Below, piece by piece: positions 25,301 to 33,714 of a stretch of DNA of 42,228 nucleotides (within the stretch, counting starts at the first letter, position 1; each line of letters starts with the position of its first letter). Location of the stretch: contig CAIZNN010000070.1 of assembly GCA_903934285.1 (NCBI GenBank), forward strand, positions 1-42,228, read 5' to 3'. The position numbers were made by a program, and so were the translations under genes. Source of the stretch: Akkermansiaceae bacterium. Its GTDB lineage: Bacteria; Verrucomicrobiota; Verrucomicrobiia; Verrucomicrobiales; Akkermansiaceae. The notes under the pieces are model-generated. The model worked only from the letters and a program-made list of their open reading frames with translations. It searched no databases and was not told where the DNA came from.

Positions 25301-26445
25301 TGGCCACCCGCTCTAACGACGCCTGGATCGAACATTGGAGTGTGGTCGCCTCGCCGGTGTGGAATGTTGCCATCGCCGGACTGGCTCCCACATTTGACGG
25401 GCAAAGCGCCGCCCTGGTGCCGGTCTGGAAACCGTGGCCCGGCGAATCCGTCGCGCTGCAAATGACCCGGCCCGAAGCCGTGCCGGGGGCCACTGTCACG
25501 GTCGGTCGCGGCCGCCATGACATCACGCTGGGCAAACGCCAGCGCGCGTCTTCGCTCAGCCTATCGCTGCGCAGCAGCTTGGGCGAGGACTTCCTCGTCG
25601 AGCTGCCCAGCGGCGCGCAAGCCAGTGCGCTCACCAGCAACGGCACCGCCATCCCGATCCGCATGGATGGCGCCAAAGTCATTGTCCCGCTCAAACCAGG
25701 CGAACAAGATGTCATCCTCCACTGGAAAAGCGACTCCCCCCTCGCCTTCCTCGCCCGCGCCGAGGCGCTGCGCCTGCCGGTGGCTAGTGCCAACCTCACC
25801 ACCACCATCAACGTCCCGGACAACCGCTGGGTGCTGTGGACTGCCGGCCCGTTGCGCGGCCCCGCCGTGAGGTTCTGGGGGGTGTTGTTAGGTTCGTTGC
25901 TCATCGCCTGGGTGCTGGGCCGCGTGGCGCATTCGCCGCTGCGGCCGCTTGAGTGGATGTTGCTCGCCATCGGCCTAACACAGATACCCCTCTACCTGGC
26001 CCTGGTCGTCGTCGGCTGGTTGTTCTTGCTCGCGTGGCGCGGCGGCGCGGCGGTCCAGCGGCTGCACCCGTGGGGCCACAACCTGCTGCAAGCGGCCCTC
26101 ATCATCCTAACAACGGTGGTGCTGGGCATCTTCATCGCCATCGTCGCGGAAGGCTTGTTAGGAAATCCCGAGATGTTCATTCGCGGCAACGACTCCAGCC
26201 GCACCCTGCTGCGTTGGTATGAGGCCCGCTGCGACGCCACGCTGCCACAACCGCGGTGTTTCTCGGTCTCCATCTGGTGGTACCGGCTGCTGATGTTGCT
26301 GTGGGCGTTGTGGCTGGCCGCCGCCCTGATCCGCTGGCTGCTCTGGGGATGGCGCCAATTCAGCGCTGGTGGCTGCTTCCGCCGCCTACCCTCGAAAGCC
26401 ACCCCACCCCCGCTGCCGCCGCGCGCCAGCCAGCAAATGCCGTGA
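22387..26445 (+). CDS. Large multi-domain membrane protein of unknown function
   Basis: This 1352-residue protein has a signal peptide (to about residue 25), a first beta-rich periplasmic region (26-470), a cluster of helices (about 474-513, 518-535 and 542-564), a short loop, two helices (678-698 and 709-725), a second beta-rich periplasmic region (about 730-1160), and four or five final helices (1164-1180, 1188-1217, 1234-1258 and 1297-1322). Sequence marks are L-P-P-G-W-R-L-F near 455 followed by a long run of leucines. I recall similar proteins of this length in several phyla but know no function. ATG 22387 has AGGAG about ten bases upstream; the frame runs back to 22243 without a better start. 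A 14-base gap to the next gene suggests one transcript. Confidence 0.8.
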   Translation: MRTPNWLEPLAAMAGLLVAVSPASAAVGAKAREIPAPLQPWADWALWDLHDLDSPTPYHDSKQPLRLWPSRLTLAADGSGGRFTFEVMVFSESWVALPGDGELWPVEVTANDAVVPVVEHAAQPAVKLAAGRYMLAGVYRWQAVPQRLAIPAAIGILSLTLDGQAVESPVWDAQGFLWLKRDAATAETDKDFLALKVHSLIEDGIPLWLHTDVELSVAGKSREEALGVILPAGWQLAAVDSPIPVALDDSGHLKAQVRAGKWTVQVTAFRLDHPAQIAYADAAKPAAAEQLVAFRAQPEFRLVEIAGLPSIDVSQTPFPDKWREFPVYRWDTATPFRIAERMRGMGLQKPEGLHIERNLWLDQDGGGLTFRDHLTGHMQQIWRLDAAEGQILGSVRADGQGQLITRNPQNQALGVEIRDRALDLEATGRMPRTPHLAATGWRTSADGLDVTLNLPPGWRLFALFGADWVSGDWLTAWTLLDLFLLLIFTLAVFRLWGLAAALLGFAAFGLAYHEPGAPRYVLLVLLIPLALLRVVPAGRGRGLLLAAKWATVVALVLVLVPFLGKQIQQCLYPQLESVAGGYPGQYARQSAAAIRGAAAAEQAEPLAADSASSGLLSSKTAQRKISRVDGNLAYESKARIQTGPGVPEWSWRTARFGWNGPVTAAQSIRPILIPLWLERTLSLARVILLLGLAAVLLNARRVRLAVFRRGGAALAVTAALGGGFSTRAEAQLPDKEMLATLRSRLTETCDAYPNAADIPQVTLTLRERKLTMLVDIHTATRTAVPLPGRLPAWSPLTVTLDGQPESTLQRSDGYLWIVLPAGVHRVSVEGMLANLTEWQWTYQLRPRRVTIDAPGWQVSGVRPGGVPEAQVFFSRVRQASAGEASYDRPHLQTAVGVERQLELGLVWQVRTTVSRLSAVGNAVSLRIPLLAGENVTTSNAVVKEGCIEVRLGTQQKQFTWHSDLPIRPDLALATRSNDAWIEHWSVVASPVWNVAIAGLAPTFDGQSAALVPVWKPWPGESVALQMTRPEAVPGATVTVGRGRHDITLGKRQRASSLSLSLRSSLGEDFLVELPSGAQASALTSNGTAIPIRMDGAKVIVPLKPGEQDVILHWKSDSPLAFLARAEALRLPVASANLTTTINVPDNRWVLWTAGPLRGPAVRFWGVLLGSLLIAWVLGRVAHSPLRPLEWMLLAIGLTQIPLYLALVVVGWLFLLAWRGGAAVQRLHPWGHNLLQAALIILTTVVLGIFIAIVAEGLLGNPEMFIRGNDSSRTLLRWYEARCDATLPQPRCFSVSIWWYRLLMLLWALWLAAALIRWLLWGWRQFSAGGCFRRLPSKATPPPLPPRASQQMP

Positions 26446-26459
26446 CGCCACCGCCTGCC

Positions 26460-29405
26460 ATGAAGCCACCTCCCTTTGGTCAACTCGCCGCGCGCCTCGC
26501 CGGGGAATTGCACACCGACAGCACCCACCGCCGGCTCTACGCCACCGACGCCTCCGAGTATCAGGAACTGCCCGCCGCGGTGGTTTTCCCGCAAACCGAA
26601 GCCGACCTGCGCGAAATCATCCGCTTCGCTAACAGCCACGCTGTCGGCTTGATCCCGCGCACCGCCGGTACCTCGCTGGCCGGCCAGGTCGTCGGCCATG
26701 GCCTCGTTATCGACTTCGGCCGCCACTTCAACCGGATCATCGGCATTGACGCGGGCACCCGCCGGGTGCGCGTGCAACCGGGAGTGGTGCGCAACGAACT
26801 GAATCACGCGCTGGCCCCGCTGGGCCTGCTGTTCTGTCCGGAAACCTCCACCGCCAACCGCGCGATGATCGGCGGCATGGTGGGCAACAACTCATGCGGC
26901 GCCAATTCCATCATCTACGGCAGTGTGCGTGACCACCTGGTTTCATGCCGCGGGTTGCTCAGCGACGGGTCGGAGGTCACCTTCGGCCCGCTCACCCCGG
27001 AGCAATTCGCGGCGAAATGCGCTGGCGATTCGCTGGAGGCCCATATCTATCAAACCGTGCGAGGCATGTTAGGCGAAGCGGCCAACCGCCGCGCGATCAC
27101 CGCCGGATTTCCCAAGAAATCCGTGACGCGGCGCAACACCGGCTACGCGCTCGACGTGCTGATGGAGGCAAGCGTGTTTGATCCGGCGTGCGCCACGCCG
27201 TTTAATTTCTGCCGCCTGCTCGCCGGCTCGGAAGGCACCTTGTTTATGGCGGTCGAGTTCGAGTTGAACTGCGAGCCGCTGCCCCCGCCCGGAGCGCTGA
27301 TGTGCGCCCATTTCCAATCCATCGATGAGGCGCTGCACGCCACCTTGCTCGCGATGGAACTCGAACACCGCCCCGCCGCCGTCGAGTTGATTGACCGCCA
27401 CATCCTCGAGTGCACCAAACAAAGCCCCGAGCATCGCCGCAACCGCGACTTCGTGCAAGGCGATCCCGGCGCGATCCTGGTGGTCGAAATCCGCGACGCC
27501 GACCAGACCGCGGTCGACGATGTGTTAGGATTGCTGGAGGCGCGCATGCGCGATGCTGGCCTCGGCTATGCCTGGCCGGTGCTGCGCGGCGCCGATTCTA
27601 ACAAAGTATGGGAGTTGCGGCGGGCGGGCCAGGGATTGATGAGCAATGTGCGCGGTGATGCCAAGCCGCGCGAAATCGTCGAGGACACCGCGGTGGATGT
27701 CCGCGAGTTGCCCGCCTACATCGCCGAGTTTGACGCGTTGATGCGGGACAAACACGGCCTGGCCTGCGTCTATTATGCCCACGCCGGGGCGGGCGAGCTG
27801 CACACGCGGCCATTGTTCAACCTCAAGACCCAGGACGGCTTGCGCTTGTTCCGCGAGGTGGCCACCGACGTCGCCGCCTTGGTGAAAAAGTACCGCGGTT
27901 CGTTGAGCGGCGAACATGGCGACGGACGGCTGCGCGGCGAATTCATCCCGTTCATGGTCGGCCCGCAATGCCACGCCATGATGCGCGCCGTCAAACTCGC
28001 TTTCGATCCCCACGGCATCTTCAATCCGGGCAAGATCATCGACACCCCGCCGATGGACACCTCGCTGCGCCACCAGCCCGGCCACCCGACGCCGGACTAC
28101 GCGACAACATTCGATTTTTCCGCGGTGCAAGGCATCACCCGCGCCGCCGAGAAGTGCAACGGGTCCGGCGATTGCCGCAAAAGCCACCTAGCCGGCGGCA
28201 CCATGTGCCCGAGCTATCAGGCGACGCGCGACGAGAAGGACAGCACGCGTGGCCGGGCTAACATGCTGCGTCATGTTCTCACAGACCCGCCGGATCCAAC
28301 GCGGCCTTTTGATAGTGATGAACTCGCCGCAGTGTTGGACCTGTGCCTCTCCTGCAAGGCGTGCAAGGCGGAATGCCCATCCACGGTTGACATGGCAAAG
28401 CTCAAGGCGGAGGTCATGCAACAGCGCCATGACTCGCGCGGCGCGCCGTTGCGGTCGCGCATGATCGCGGCGTTTCCACAATTGCTGCGTCTCGCCGCGT
28501 GGGCGCCGTGGGCGTGGAATGCGGTGTTTGCCACGCCGCCGCTGCGCCGGCTCGCCAACCGCATCTGCGGATTCCATCCCGACCGCACCATTCCCCGCCT
28601 GCATCCCACCACCTTGAGAAAATGGTTCGCGCGGCGCCCGCGACGGCGGCAGCCGGCACCTAACGGGACCGTGCATTTGTTTTGCGACGAGTTCACCGAT
28701 AGTTTCGACGTGCCGGTCGGCATCGCGGCGGTCGAGTTGTTGGAAGGTCTCGGCTACGCGGTGGTGATTCCGCCGCACGTCGAGAGCGGGCGCTCGGCGT
28801 TATCCAAGGGTTTTTTGCGGCAGGCACGGGTGGTGGCGCGCCGCAACGTCACCCTGCTCAAGGATGTGGTCAGCGCGACGGCTCCATTGTTAGGCATCGA
28901 GCCCTCGGCAATTCTGGCCTTCCGGGACGAATATCCCGACTTGCTGCGCGGGGGCGAGGCGGATGACGCCCGTGCCCTGGCACGGCATTGCCTGCTCTTT
29001 GACGAGTGGTTTGCGCGCGAGATGGATGCCGGGCGCATCACCGCCGCGGCCTTCCGGGAGCGGCGGCAGGTGGTCAAGCTGCACGGCCATTGCCATCAGA
29101 AGGCCCTCGCCTCGCTGGAGCCGACGCTGCGAATGTTAGAACTGCCGCCCGCGCAAACGGTCGATTTGATCCCGTCGGGCTGCTGCGGGATGGCGGGCGC
29201 GTTCGGCTATGAAGCCGAACATTTTGCAGTCGCCAACGCCATCGGCGAGTTGGTTTTGTTTCCCGCGATTCGCAACTGCGACCGGGCCACGGTCGTGGTC
29301 GCGGCGGGCACCAGTTGCCGCCACCAGATTCACGATGGGACCGGGTGCACCGCGCTGCATCCGGTGCAAGTGATGCGCGAGGCACTGGCGGATGGCCGGG
29401 GATGA
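26460..29405 (+). CDS. FAD- and FeS-containing D-lactate/glycolate dehydrogenase-like protein (YdiJ type)
   Basis: The 981-residue fusion joins the two halves of a respiratory hydroxy-acid dehydrogenase. Residues 1-220 are the FAD-binding domain (V-V-F-P-Q-T-E-A-D-L near 42, G-T-S-L-A-G-Q near 72, and N-N-S-C-G-A-N near 144). The FAD-oxidase C-terminal domain runs to about 540. A ferredoxin part follows with C-N-G-S-G-D-C near 565 and C-L-S-C-K-A-C-K-A-E-C near 629. The end carries two cysteine-rich CCG blocks, with G-H-C-H-Q-K near 875 and S-G-C-C-G-M-A-G near 905, of the GlpC/GlcF type. Such fusions oxidise D-lactate, D-2-hydroxyglutarate or similar acids and pass electrons to quinone; the exact substrate cannot be read. 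The start is the ATG at 26460, 14 bases after the upstream stop. Confidence 0.93.
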   Translation: MKPPPFGQLAARLAGELHTDSTHRRLYATDASEYQELPAAVVFPQTEADLREIIRFANSHAVGLIPRTAGTSLAGQVVGHGLVIDFGRHFNRIIGIDAGTRRVRVQPGVVRNELNHALAPLGLLFCPETSTANRAMIGGMVGNNSCGANSIIYGSVRDHLVSCRGLLSDGSEVTFGPLTPEQFAAKCAGDSLEAHIYQTVRGMLGEAANRRAITAGFPKKSVTRRNTGYALDVLMEASVFDPACATPFNFCRLLAGSEGTLFMAVEFELNCEPLPPPGALMCAHFQSIDEALHATLLAMELEHRPAAVELIDRHILECTKQSPEHRRNRDFVQGDPGAILVVEIRDADQTAVDDVLGLLEARMRDAGLGYAWPVLRGADSNKVWELRRAGQGLMSNVRGDAKPREIVEDTAVDVRELPAYIAEFDALMRDKHGLACVYYAHAGAGELHTRPLFNLKTQDGLRLFREVATDVAALVKKYRGSLSGEHGDGRLRGEFIPFMVGPQCHAMMRAVKLAFDPHGIFNPGKIIDTPPMDTSLRHQPGHPTPDYATTFDFSAVQGITRAAEKCNGSGDCRKSHLAGGTMCPSYQATRDEKDSTRGRANMLRHVLTDPPDPTRPFDSDELAAVLDLCLSCKACKAECPSTVDMAKLKAEVMQQRHDSRGAPLRSRMIAAFPQLLRLAAWAPWAWNAVFATPPLRRLANRICGFHPDRTIPRLHPTTLRKWFARRPRRRQPAPNGTVHLFCDEFTDSFDVPVGIAAVELLEGLGYAVVIPPHVESGRSALSKGFLRQARVVARRNVTLLKDVVSATAPLLGIEPSAILAFRDEYPDLLRGGEADDARALARHCLLFDEWFAREMDAGRITAAAFRERRQVVKLHGHCHQKALASLEPTLRMLELPPAQTVDLIPSGCCGMAGAFGYEAEHFAVANAIGELVLFPAIRNCDRATVVVAAGTSCRHQIHDGTGCTALHPVQVMREALADGRG

Positions 29406-29563
29406 CGCCGGGTTGCCGCCCTCGTTAGAATCCGGGCGGCGGGCCGCCCTCATTTGCCAAGGACCTCGCGTTGCCACCAAGTCTCCTGGTTGGCGCGCTT
29501 GCGCATGCGGTTCTTCCGCTGGTTCACCAAGCGAATTTGGCCCGTCGCCAAACGCTTGCCAAG

Positions 29564-29613
29564 CCAATGGTTGCTGCCAATGGTTGCTGCCAATGGTTGC
29601 TGCCAATGGTTGC
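29564..29613. repeat. Four copies of a 13-base tandem repeat
   Basis: The unit CCAATGGTTGCTG stands three times exactly (29564-29602), followed by a fourth nearly complete copy (to 29613). Thirteen is not a multiple of three, so the frame that runs through it (open from 29454) is not a coding extension of the glycosidase. The 366 bases between the flanking genes (29406-29771) hold nothing else that I recognise. Confidence 0.9.
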
Positions 29614-29771
29614 GGGTGGCTGGATGGTGCCCCTGCCTGCCTAGCTCACCGGAGGTCCAACCCTCCCGCCCAATACGCGCCACTCACCGTCATGCCGGCA
29701 CCACCCACTTCTTCTTCTCGACATGGCCTGCCGACCGGATAGTCTCCCGACCAAGCAACTTCCCGCCTGTT

Positions 29772-32066
29772 ATGCATAACCCAATTCGGATCTTCCATGT
29801 GTGCGTGCTTCTCATGTCCTTCGCCGCAGCTGCTGGCAATGCCGCGCAACCCGCCGTCACAATCCGCAATGACAGTCTCAAGCTGTCGTTTGAAGCGGGG
29901 AGGCTGTCACTCACCGCAGCCGCCAGCGGCAAGACCTTCGCGGTGGCGACGCTGGCAGGCGCCGGCGGTGCGGGCACAGTGGCGACGGTGACTGATCCCA
30001 CCTTTGGCAAGGGCGAAGCCATCGAGATAGACGACCCGAACGGTGGAGGCCGGGTGATGGTGTTTCCGGGGCTGCCGTTTGCCTTGATCAAGCTGCGCAT
30101 CACCCATGCGGGAAATGAGGTCAAAGTCCTCAATAAAATCCCGCTGGCCACCATCGCGGTGGACCTCGGCGTGCCTGCCGCCGCCCTCAAGGGCTTCGGC
30201 ACCGGCGGCATCTCAAGCCTGGCCGATAACACCGGCTCCTACATGTGGCAGGTAATCGTCGATCCGCTAACCCGCCACGGCGTGGTTGGCGGTTGGCTCA
30301 CCACCGCACGCGGCAGCGGCGTCTCCTTCGCCGGGCTCAAAGACAACCAGCCGCAACTCAGCGCACAACTCGAATACGGCCGGCTGCGCCTCGCCCCTAA
30401 CAAGCCGGAGGAGTTGGAAACCTTCGCGCTGGGGTATTTTGATGACGCGCGCTGCGGCATGGAGGCTTGGGCCGATGCGGTGGCCAAGCAGCTGGCCATC
30501 AAACTGCCACCGCTGCCCACCGTCTATTGCACCTGGTATCACTGCCGCGCCTCCGACGAAAAACAACTGCCGCGGCAGGCGGCGTTTGCGGCGACCACCT
30601 TCGCGCCCTACGGGTTTTCGGTGGTGCAGATCGATGACGGCTGGCAGGACGGCCAGTCCCACAATGGCCCGCGCAAAAACTTCACCCGGGTCAAACCCGA
30701 CGGCCCGTATCCGTCCGGCATGAAGGCGACGGCGGACAAAATCAAGGCGCTCGGGTTGGTGCCTGGCATCTGGCTGATGCCATTTTCCGGCACCCATGAC
30801 GACCCGTGGTATAAGGATCGCCAGCACTGGTTTGTCCGGCAGGATGATGGCAAGCCACACGACAGCGCCTGGGGCGGCACCGCCCTCGACCTGACCCACC
30901 CCGAGGTTCTGCAGTATCTGCACGACGAGATCCAGCGCGTCGTCAAGGACTGGGGTTATACCTATCTGAAAATGGACGGCCTGTGCTCGGGCGCGGCGGT
31001 GAAGCATTGTTATGTCAATGCCGCCTACAAGGATGACCAGATGGGCGACGCGGTCCTGCACAACCCCGCCAAAACCAATATTGAGGCGTATCGCGACGGC
31101 TTGCGCCTGATCCGCCAAACCGCCGGCCCCAACACCTTCATCCTCGGCTGCTGCGCACCACAGAACATGCGCAGCTATGGCGGCCCGTTCGGACTCATCG
31201 ACGCCATGCGCATCGGCCCGGACAACGGCCCGAATTGGGCCGGCATCCGCACCGGTCCGACCTATGGCGCGCGCAATTATCATCTCCACGGCCGCATCTG
31301 GTATAACGACCCGGACCCGCTCTACGTTAGAACCAGCCTGCCGCTCCATCAGGCCAGGGCGATTTGTTCCTGGGTGACCCTCAGCGGCCAGTTGAGCGCC
31401 AGCAGTGACTCGTATCCCGATCTAACCCCCGAGCGGATCGACCTCCTCAAACGCACCATGCCGTCCCACCCGCTGCGGCCGCGCCCGGTCGACTTGTTTG
31501 AGACGGACATCCCTGCAATCTGGCTGCTCACCGACACCCGCACCGCAGTGCGCCGCGACGTCGTGGGCCTCTTCAACTGGGATGACAAGAACGAACTAAC
31601 TGTAACGCGCGCCCTCGACAACATCGGACTCGATGGCCAGGCGGAGTACATGGCCTATGAATATTGGTCTGACAAACTAACCGGTCCGTTCAAGGGCTCC
31701 TTGACGCAGACCTTGGCGCCGGCGACTTGTGCCATCCTGGCGCTCAAGCCGCTGGCCGCCCATCCGCAGGTGCTCAGCAGCTCCAGGCATATCACCCAGG
31801 GCATCCTGGATGTGGCCGACGAAATGTGGCACCCCGCGCCGAAACAACTCACCGGCACCAGCAAGCTCATCGCCGGCGACACCTATGAGTTGCGTGTCGT
31901 CACTGTCACCTCAAACGGCACCCGCAAGGCCCTGCAGGCTGCCGTGTCAGCCGCCGACCTGGCCGCCGGGGTCAGCGCGGCGCTGCAACAACAGGATGGG
32001 TTGGCCAGGATCACCCTCAAGTCGCCCACCACCCGCGACGTCAAGTGGGTCGTCAGTTGCAACTGA
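29772..32066 (+). CDS. Secreted GH36-type alpha-galactosidase-like glycosidase
   Basis: The 764-residue protein has a signal peptide (about 1-24, cleavage after A-A-G-N-A), an N-terminal beta domain and a (beta/alpha)8 barrel of the melibiase superfamily. The barrel shows V-V-Q-I-D-D-G-W-Q near 284, W-L-M-P-F near 334 and the nucleophile aspartate in Y-L-K-M-D-G-L near 400. The likely acid/base aspartate is in R-I-G-P-D-N-G-P near 483. A C-terminal beta domain follows. GH36 members release alpha-galactose or related sugars; substrate and linkage cannot be set from sequence, and the family also holds raffinose synthase-like enzymes. I chose the ATG at 29772, which gives a signal peptide; the frame is open to 29454 through a tandem repeat. 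No transporter or other glycosidase is adjacent. Confidence 0.85.
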   Translation: MHNPIRIFHVCVLLMSFAAAAGNAAQPAVTIRNDSLKLSFEAGRLSLTAAASGKTFAVATLAGAGGAGTVATVTDPTFGKGEAIEIDDPNGGGRVMVFPGLPFALIKLRITHAGNEVKVLNKIPLATIAVDLGVPAAALKGFGTGGISSLADNTGSYMWQVIVDPLTRHGVVGGWLTTARGSGVSFAGLKDNQPQLSAQLEYGRLRLAPNKPEELETFALGYFDDARCGMEAWADAVAKQLAIKLPPLPTVYCTWYHCRASDEKQLPRQAAFAATTFAPYGFSVVQIDDGWQDGQSHNGPRKNFTRVKPDGPYPSGMKATADKIKALGLVPGIWLMPFSGTHDDPWYKDRQHWFVRQDDGKPHDSAWGGTALDLTHPEVLQYLHDEIQRVVKDWGYTYLKMDGLCSGAAVKHCYVNAAYKDDQMGDAVLHNPAKTNIEAYRDGLRLIRQTAGPNTFILGCCAPQNMRSYGGPFGLIDAMRIGPDNGPNWAGIRTGPTYGARNYHLHGRIWYNDPDPLYVRTSLPLHQARAICSWVTLSGQLSASSDSYPDLTPERIDLLKRTMPSHPLRPRPVDLFETDIPAIWLLTDTRTAVRRDVVGLFNWDDKNELTVTRALDNIGLDGQAEYMAYEYWSDKLTGPFKGSLTQTLAPATCAILALKPLAAHPQVLSSSRHITQGILDVADEMWHPAPKQLTGTSKLIAGDTYELRVVTVTSNGTRKALQAAVSAADLAAGVSAALQQQDGLARITLKSPTTRDVKWVVSCN

Positions 32067-32225
32067 GGTGGGCGGGCGTGGCGCGGCGATGGCAAATGAA
32101 GCGCCACACCGAATTGGTTAGATCGCGGCGCTCCCCGCGGCCGCCTTCAGCTCCAACCCGGCACCGCGACCGGGCCGTGCCCGGGCGAGTTACGCCACAG
32201 TCTCCGGCGTTGGGGCCTGGGCGTG

Positions 32226-32813
32226 TTAGTCAACGCCGATAAAGCGGATCGTGCTAACAAACTCCTCGACGGCGCGATCGAACTCGCCGGTGTTGTTTTG
32301 GATGATGCGCAGCAGGCAACTGCTGCGGGCGGAAAAGGCCGCGGCGTAGGCGCGGTTGATCACCTTGTGCTCGAGAATGTCGTCGTTGCCCTCAATGGTG
32401 CGCAGCGGGCGCAACTTGTCGAGCCGGCGCCGCCCGCGGATTTCCGCCTCATGGGCGTCGACCAGAATAATCGCCTTGGGCGACATCCGCTCTAACATGC
32501 GGGGCGTGAACCCGGGCAGGTAACTGCCGGAACCGGTCTTGATCGTGCAGTGGGTGTCGAGCAGGATGTTTTCCGGCCGCTCGACGATCCGCTTGGTGGT
32601 GCGCCATTGCATTTCCTCCTGCGCGTCGGCGCTGAGGTTGCGCATCTCGTCGCGGTCGGTGACCAGGCCCGCCTCCAGGCAGAGCTTGAGCATTTCGGTG
32701 CCGAACGAGACAATCGAGTAATGCAGGTCCGTTTCGACTTGTTTCCAGGCCTCGACCAGCACGGTGGATTTCCCGGCCCCCGGCACGCCAGCGACGATAA
32801 TCAACTTAGCCAT
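32226..32813 (-). CDS. adkA: Archaeal-type adenylate kinase
   Basis: The 195-residue protein has a P-loop G-V-P-G-A-G-K-S-T at 9-17 and then features specific to the archaeal AdkA family: the V-S-F-G-T-E-M-L segment near 35, D-R-D-E-M-R-N-L near 53, D-T-H-C-T-I-K-T near 86 followed by Y-L-P-G, and a late E-H-K-V-I-N-R-A. AdkA converts ATP and AMP into two ADP. Bacterial Adk looks different (G-A-P-G-A-G-K-G-T-Q and a LID domain), so this is not the usual bacterial enzyme. Known archaeal enzymes of this type are about 190 residues, matching here. It stands alone, divergent from trmD across 182 bases. Whether it replaces or adds to a bacterial adk cannot be told from this window. Confidence 0.85.
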   Translation of the reverse strand: MAKLIIVAGVPGAGKSTVLVEAWKQVETDLHYSIVSFGTEMLKLCLEAGLVTDRDEMRNLSADAQEEMQWRTTKRIVERPENILLDTHCTIKTGSGSYLPGFTPRMLERMSPKAIILVDAHEAEIRGRRRLDKLRPLRTIEGNDDILEHKVINRAYAAAFSARSSCLLRIIQNNTGEFDRAVEEFVSTIRFIGVD

Positions 32814-32995
32814 GACTCTGAGCCTGGGCTGCGGGACGGCCCGCGGTCAAGGCTGAAATGCGCCGCTGTCAGGCGGCGGGTGCACCTTGCGCGCCGCCAC
32901 TGCCAACCCAGCACGAGCACGAGCGCGAGGCAGGCGGCGGCGATTGCGGGTGATTTTCCAATTCCCCTGCGCGGGGGAATCGGGCACGCTCGGGC

Positions 32996-33667
32996 ATGCG
33001 CATTGATATTGTCACATTGTTTCCGGAGGTGGCGCTGGCACCGTTGAGTGATTCGATCATCCAGCGGGCGCGGGCGGCGGGGGTGGTCGAGGTGCGGGCG
33101 CACCAATTGCGGGATTGGTCCACCGACAAGCACCGGCGGGTGGATGATTCGCCCTGTGGCGGCGGGCCGGGGATGGTGCTGCAAGCGGAGCCGTTGTTTG
33201 CCGCGGTGGCGGCCTTGCGCGGGCCGCTCACGCGGGTGGTGTTGATGACGCCGCAGGGCCAGCCGTTCAAGCAAGCGCTGGCGCGGCAACTCGCCACGGA
33301 CGCGCATTTGCTCATCCTTTGTGGCCACTACGAGGGGGTGGACCACCGCGTCATCGAAGCGCTGGTGGATCTGGAGCTGTCCATCGGCGATTACGTTCTG
33401 ACCAATGGGGCGATCGCCGCCGCGGTGGTGTGCGATGCCATCATCCGCCTGCTGCCCGGCGCGCTCGGCGACGACCGCTCGCCTGAGGATGAGTCGTTTT
33501 GCGATCCGCAATTGCTGGAAGCGCCCACCTACACGCGGCCGGTCCAATATCAAGGAATGTGCGTGCCGGAGGTGTTGCTTTCCGGCCACCACGGCAAAAT
33601 CGCCGCGTGGAAACACCAGCAGGCGCTGGCCCGCACCCGCGCCAACCGCCCGGATCTGCTGCCGTAG
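32996..33667 (+). CDS. trmD: tRNA (guanine-N1)-methyltransferase
   Basis: TrmD places the m1G37 methyl group next to the anticodon to prevent frameshifting, using S-adenosylmethionine. The 223-residue protein is slightly short of the 240-255 usual for the family. It shows M-R-I-D-I-V-T-L-F-P at the start, D-D-S-P-C-G-G-G-P-G-M-V near 50, L-C-G-H-Y-E-G-V-D near 107 and S-I-G-D-Y-V-L-T near 130 in the trefoil knot. The next residues read N-G-A-I-A-A where many enzymes have G-G-E-L; this N-G variant also occurs in Bacteroidetes as I recall. The end P-V-Q-Y-Q-G-M-C-V-P-E-V-L-L-S-G-H-H is standard. No rpsP, rimM or rplS is adjacent, which is unusual for trmD. Confidence 0.95.
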   Translation: MRIDIVTLFPEVALAPLSDSIIQRARAAGVVEVRAHQLRDWSTDKHRRVDDSPCGGGPGMVLQAEPLFAAVAALRGPLTRVVLMTPQGQPFKQALARQLATDAHLLILCGHYEGVDHRVIEALVDLELSIGDYVLTNGAIAAAVVCDAIIRLLPGALGDDRSPEDESFCDPQLLEAPTYTRPVQYQGMCVPEVLLSGHHGKIAAWKHQQALARTRANRPDLLP

Positions 33668-33687
33668 GCCGGGTTTGCCGTCAACAA

Positions 33688-33706
33688 CATAATGCCTGGC
33701 ATTATA
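33688..33706. repeat. CATAATGCC palindrome beside a broken gene
   Basis: Nineteen bases identical to 12314-12332: ATAATGCC, T, GGCATTAT with a flanking C and A. The stretch begins 20 bases after the trmD stop and ends nine bases before recognisable purU sequence begins. The position at the exact edge of a truncated gene suggests an insertion or recombination point. The bases outside the palindrome differ between the two sites. Confidence 0.75.
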
Positions 33707-33714
33707 GTTGGGTG

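Noticed and set aside
32226..32813. Shikimate kinase, cytidylate kinase or a generic AAA ATPase
   Set aside because: The segments after the P-loop follow archaeal AdkA throughout, and the length fits.
33499..33714. A longer purU frame reaching back into trmD
   Set aside because: The frame is open, but before 33715 it is trmD in another frame followed by the palindrome; no PurU similarity is seen there.
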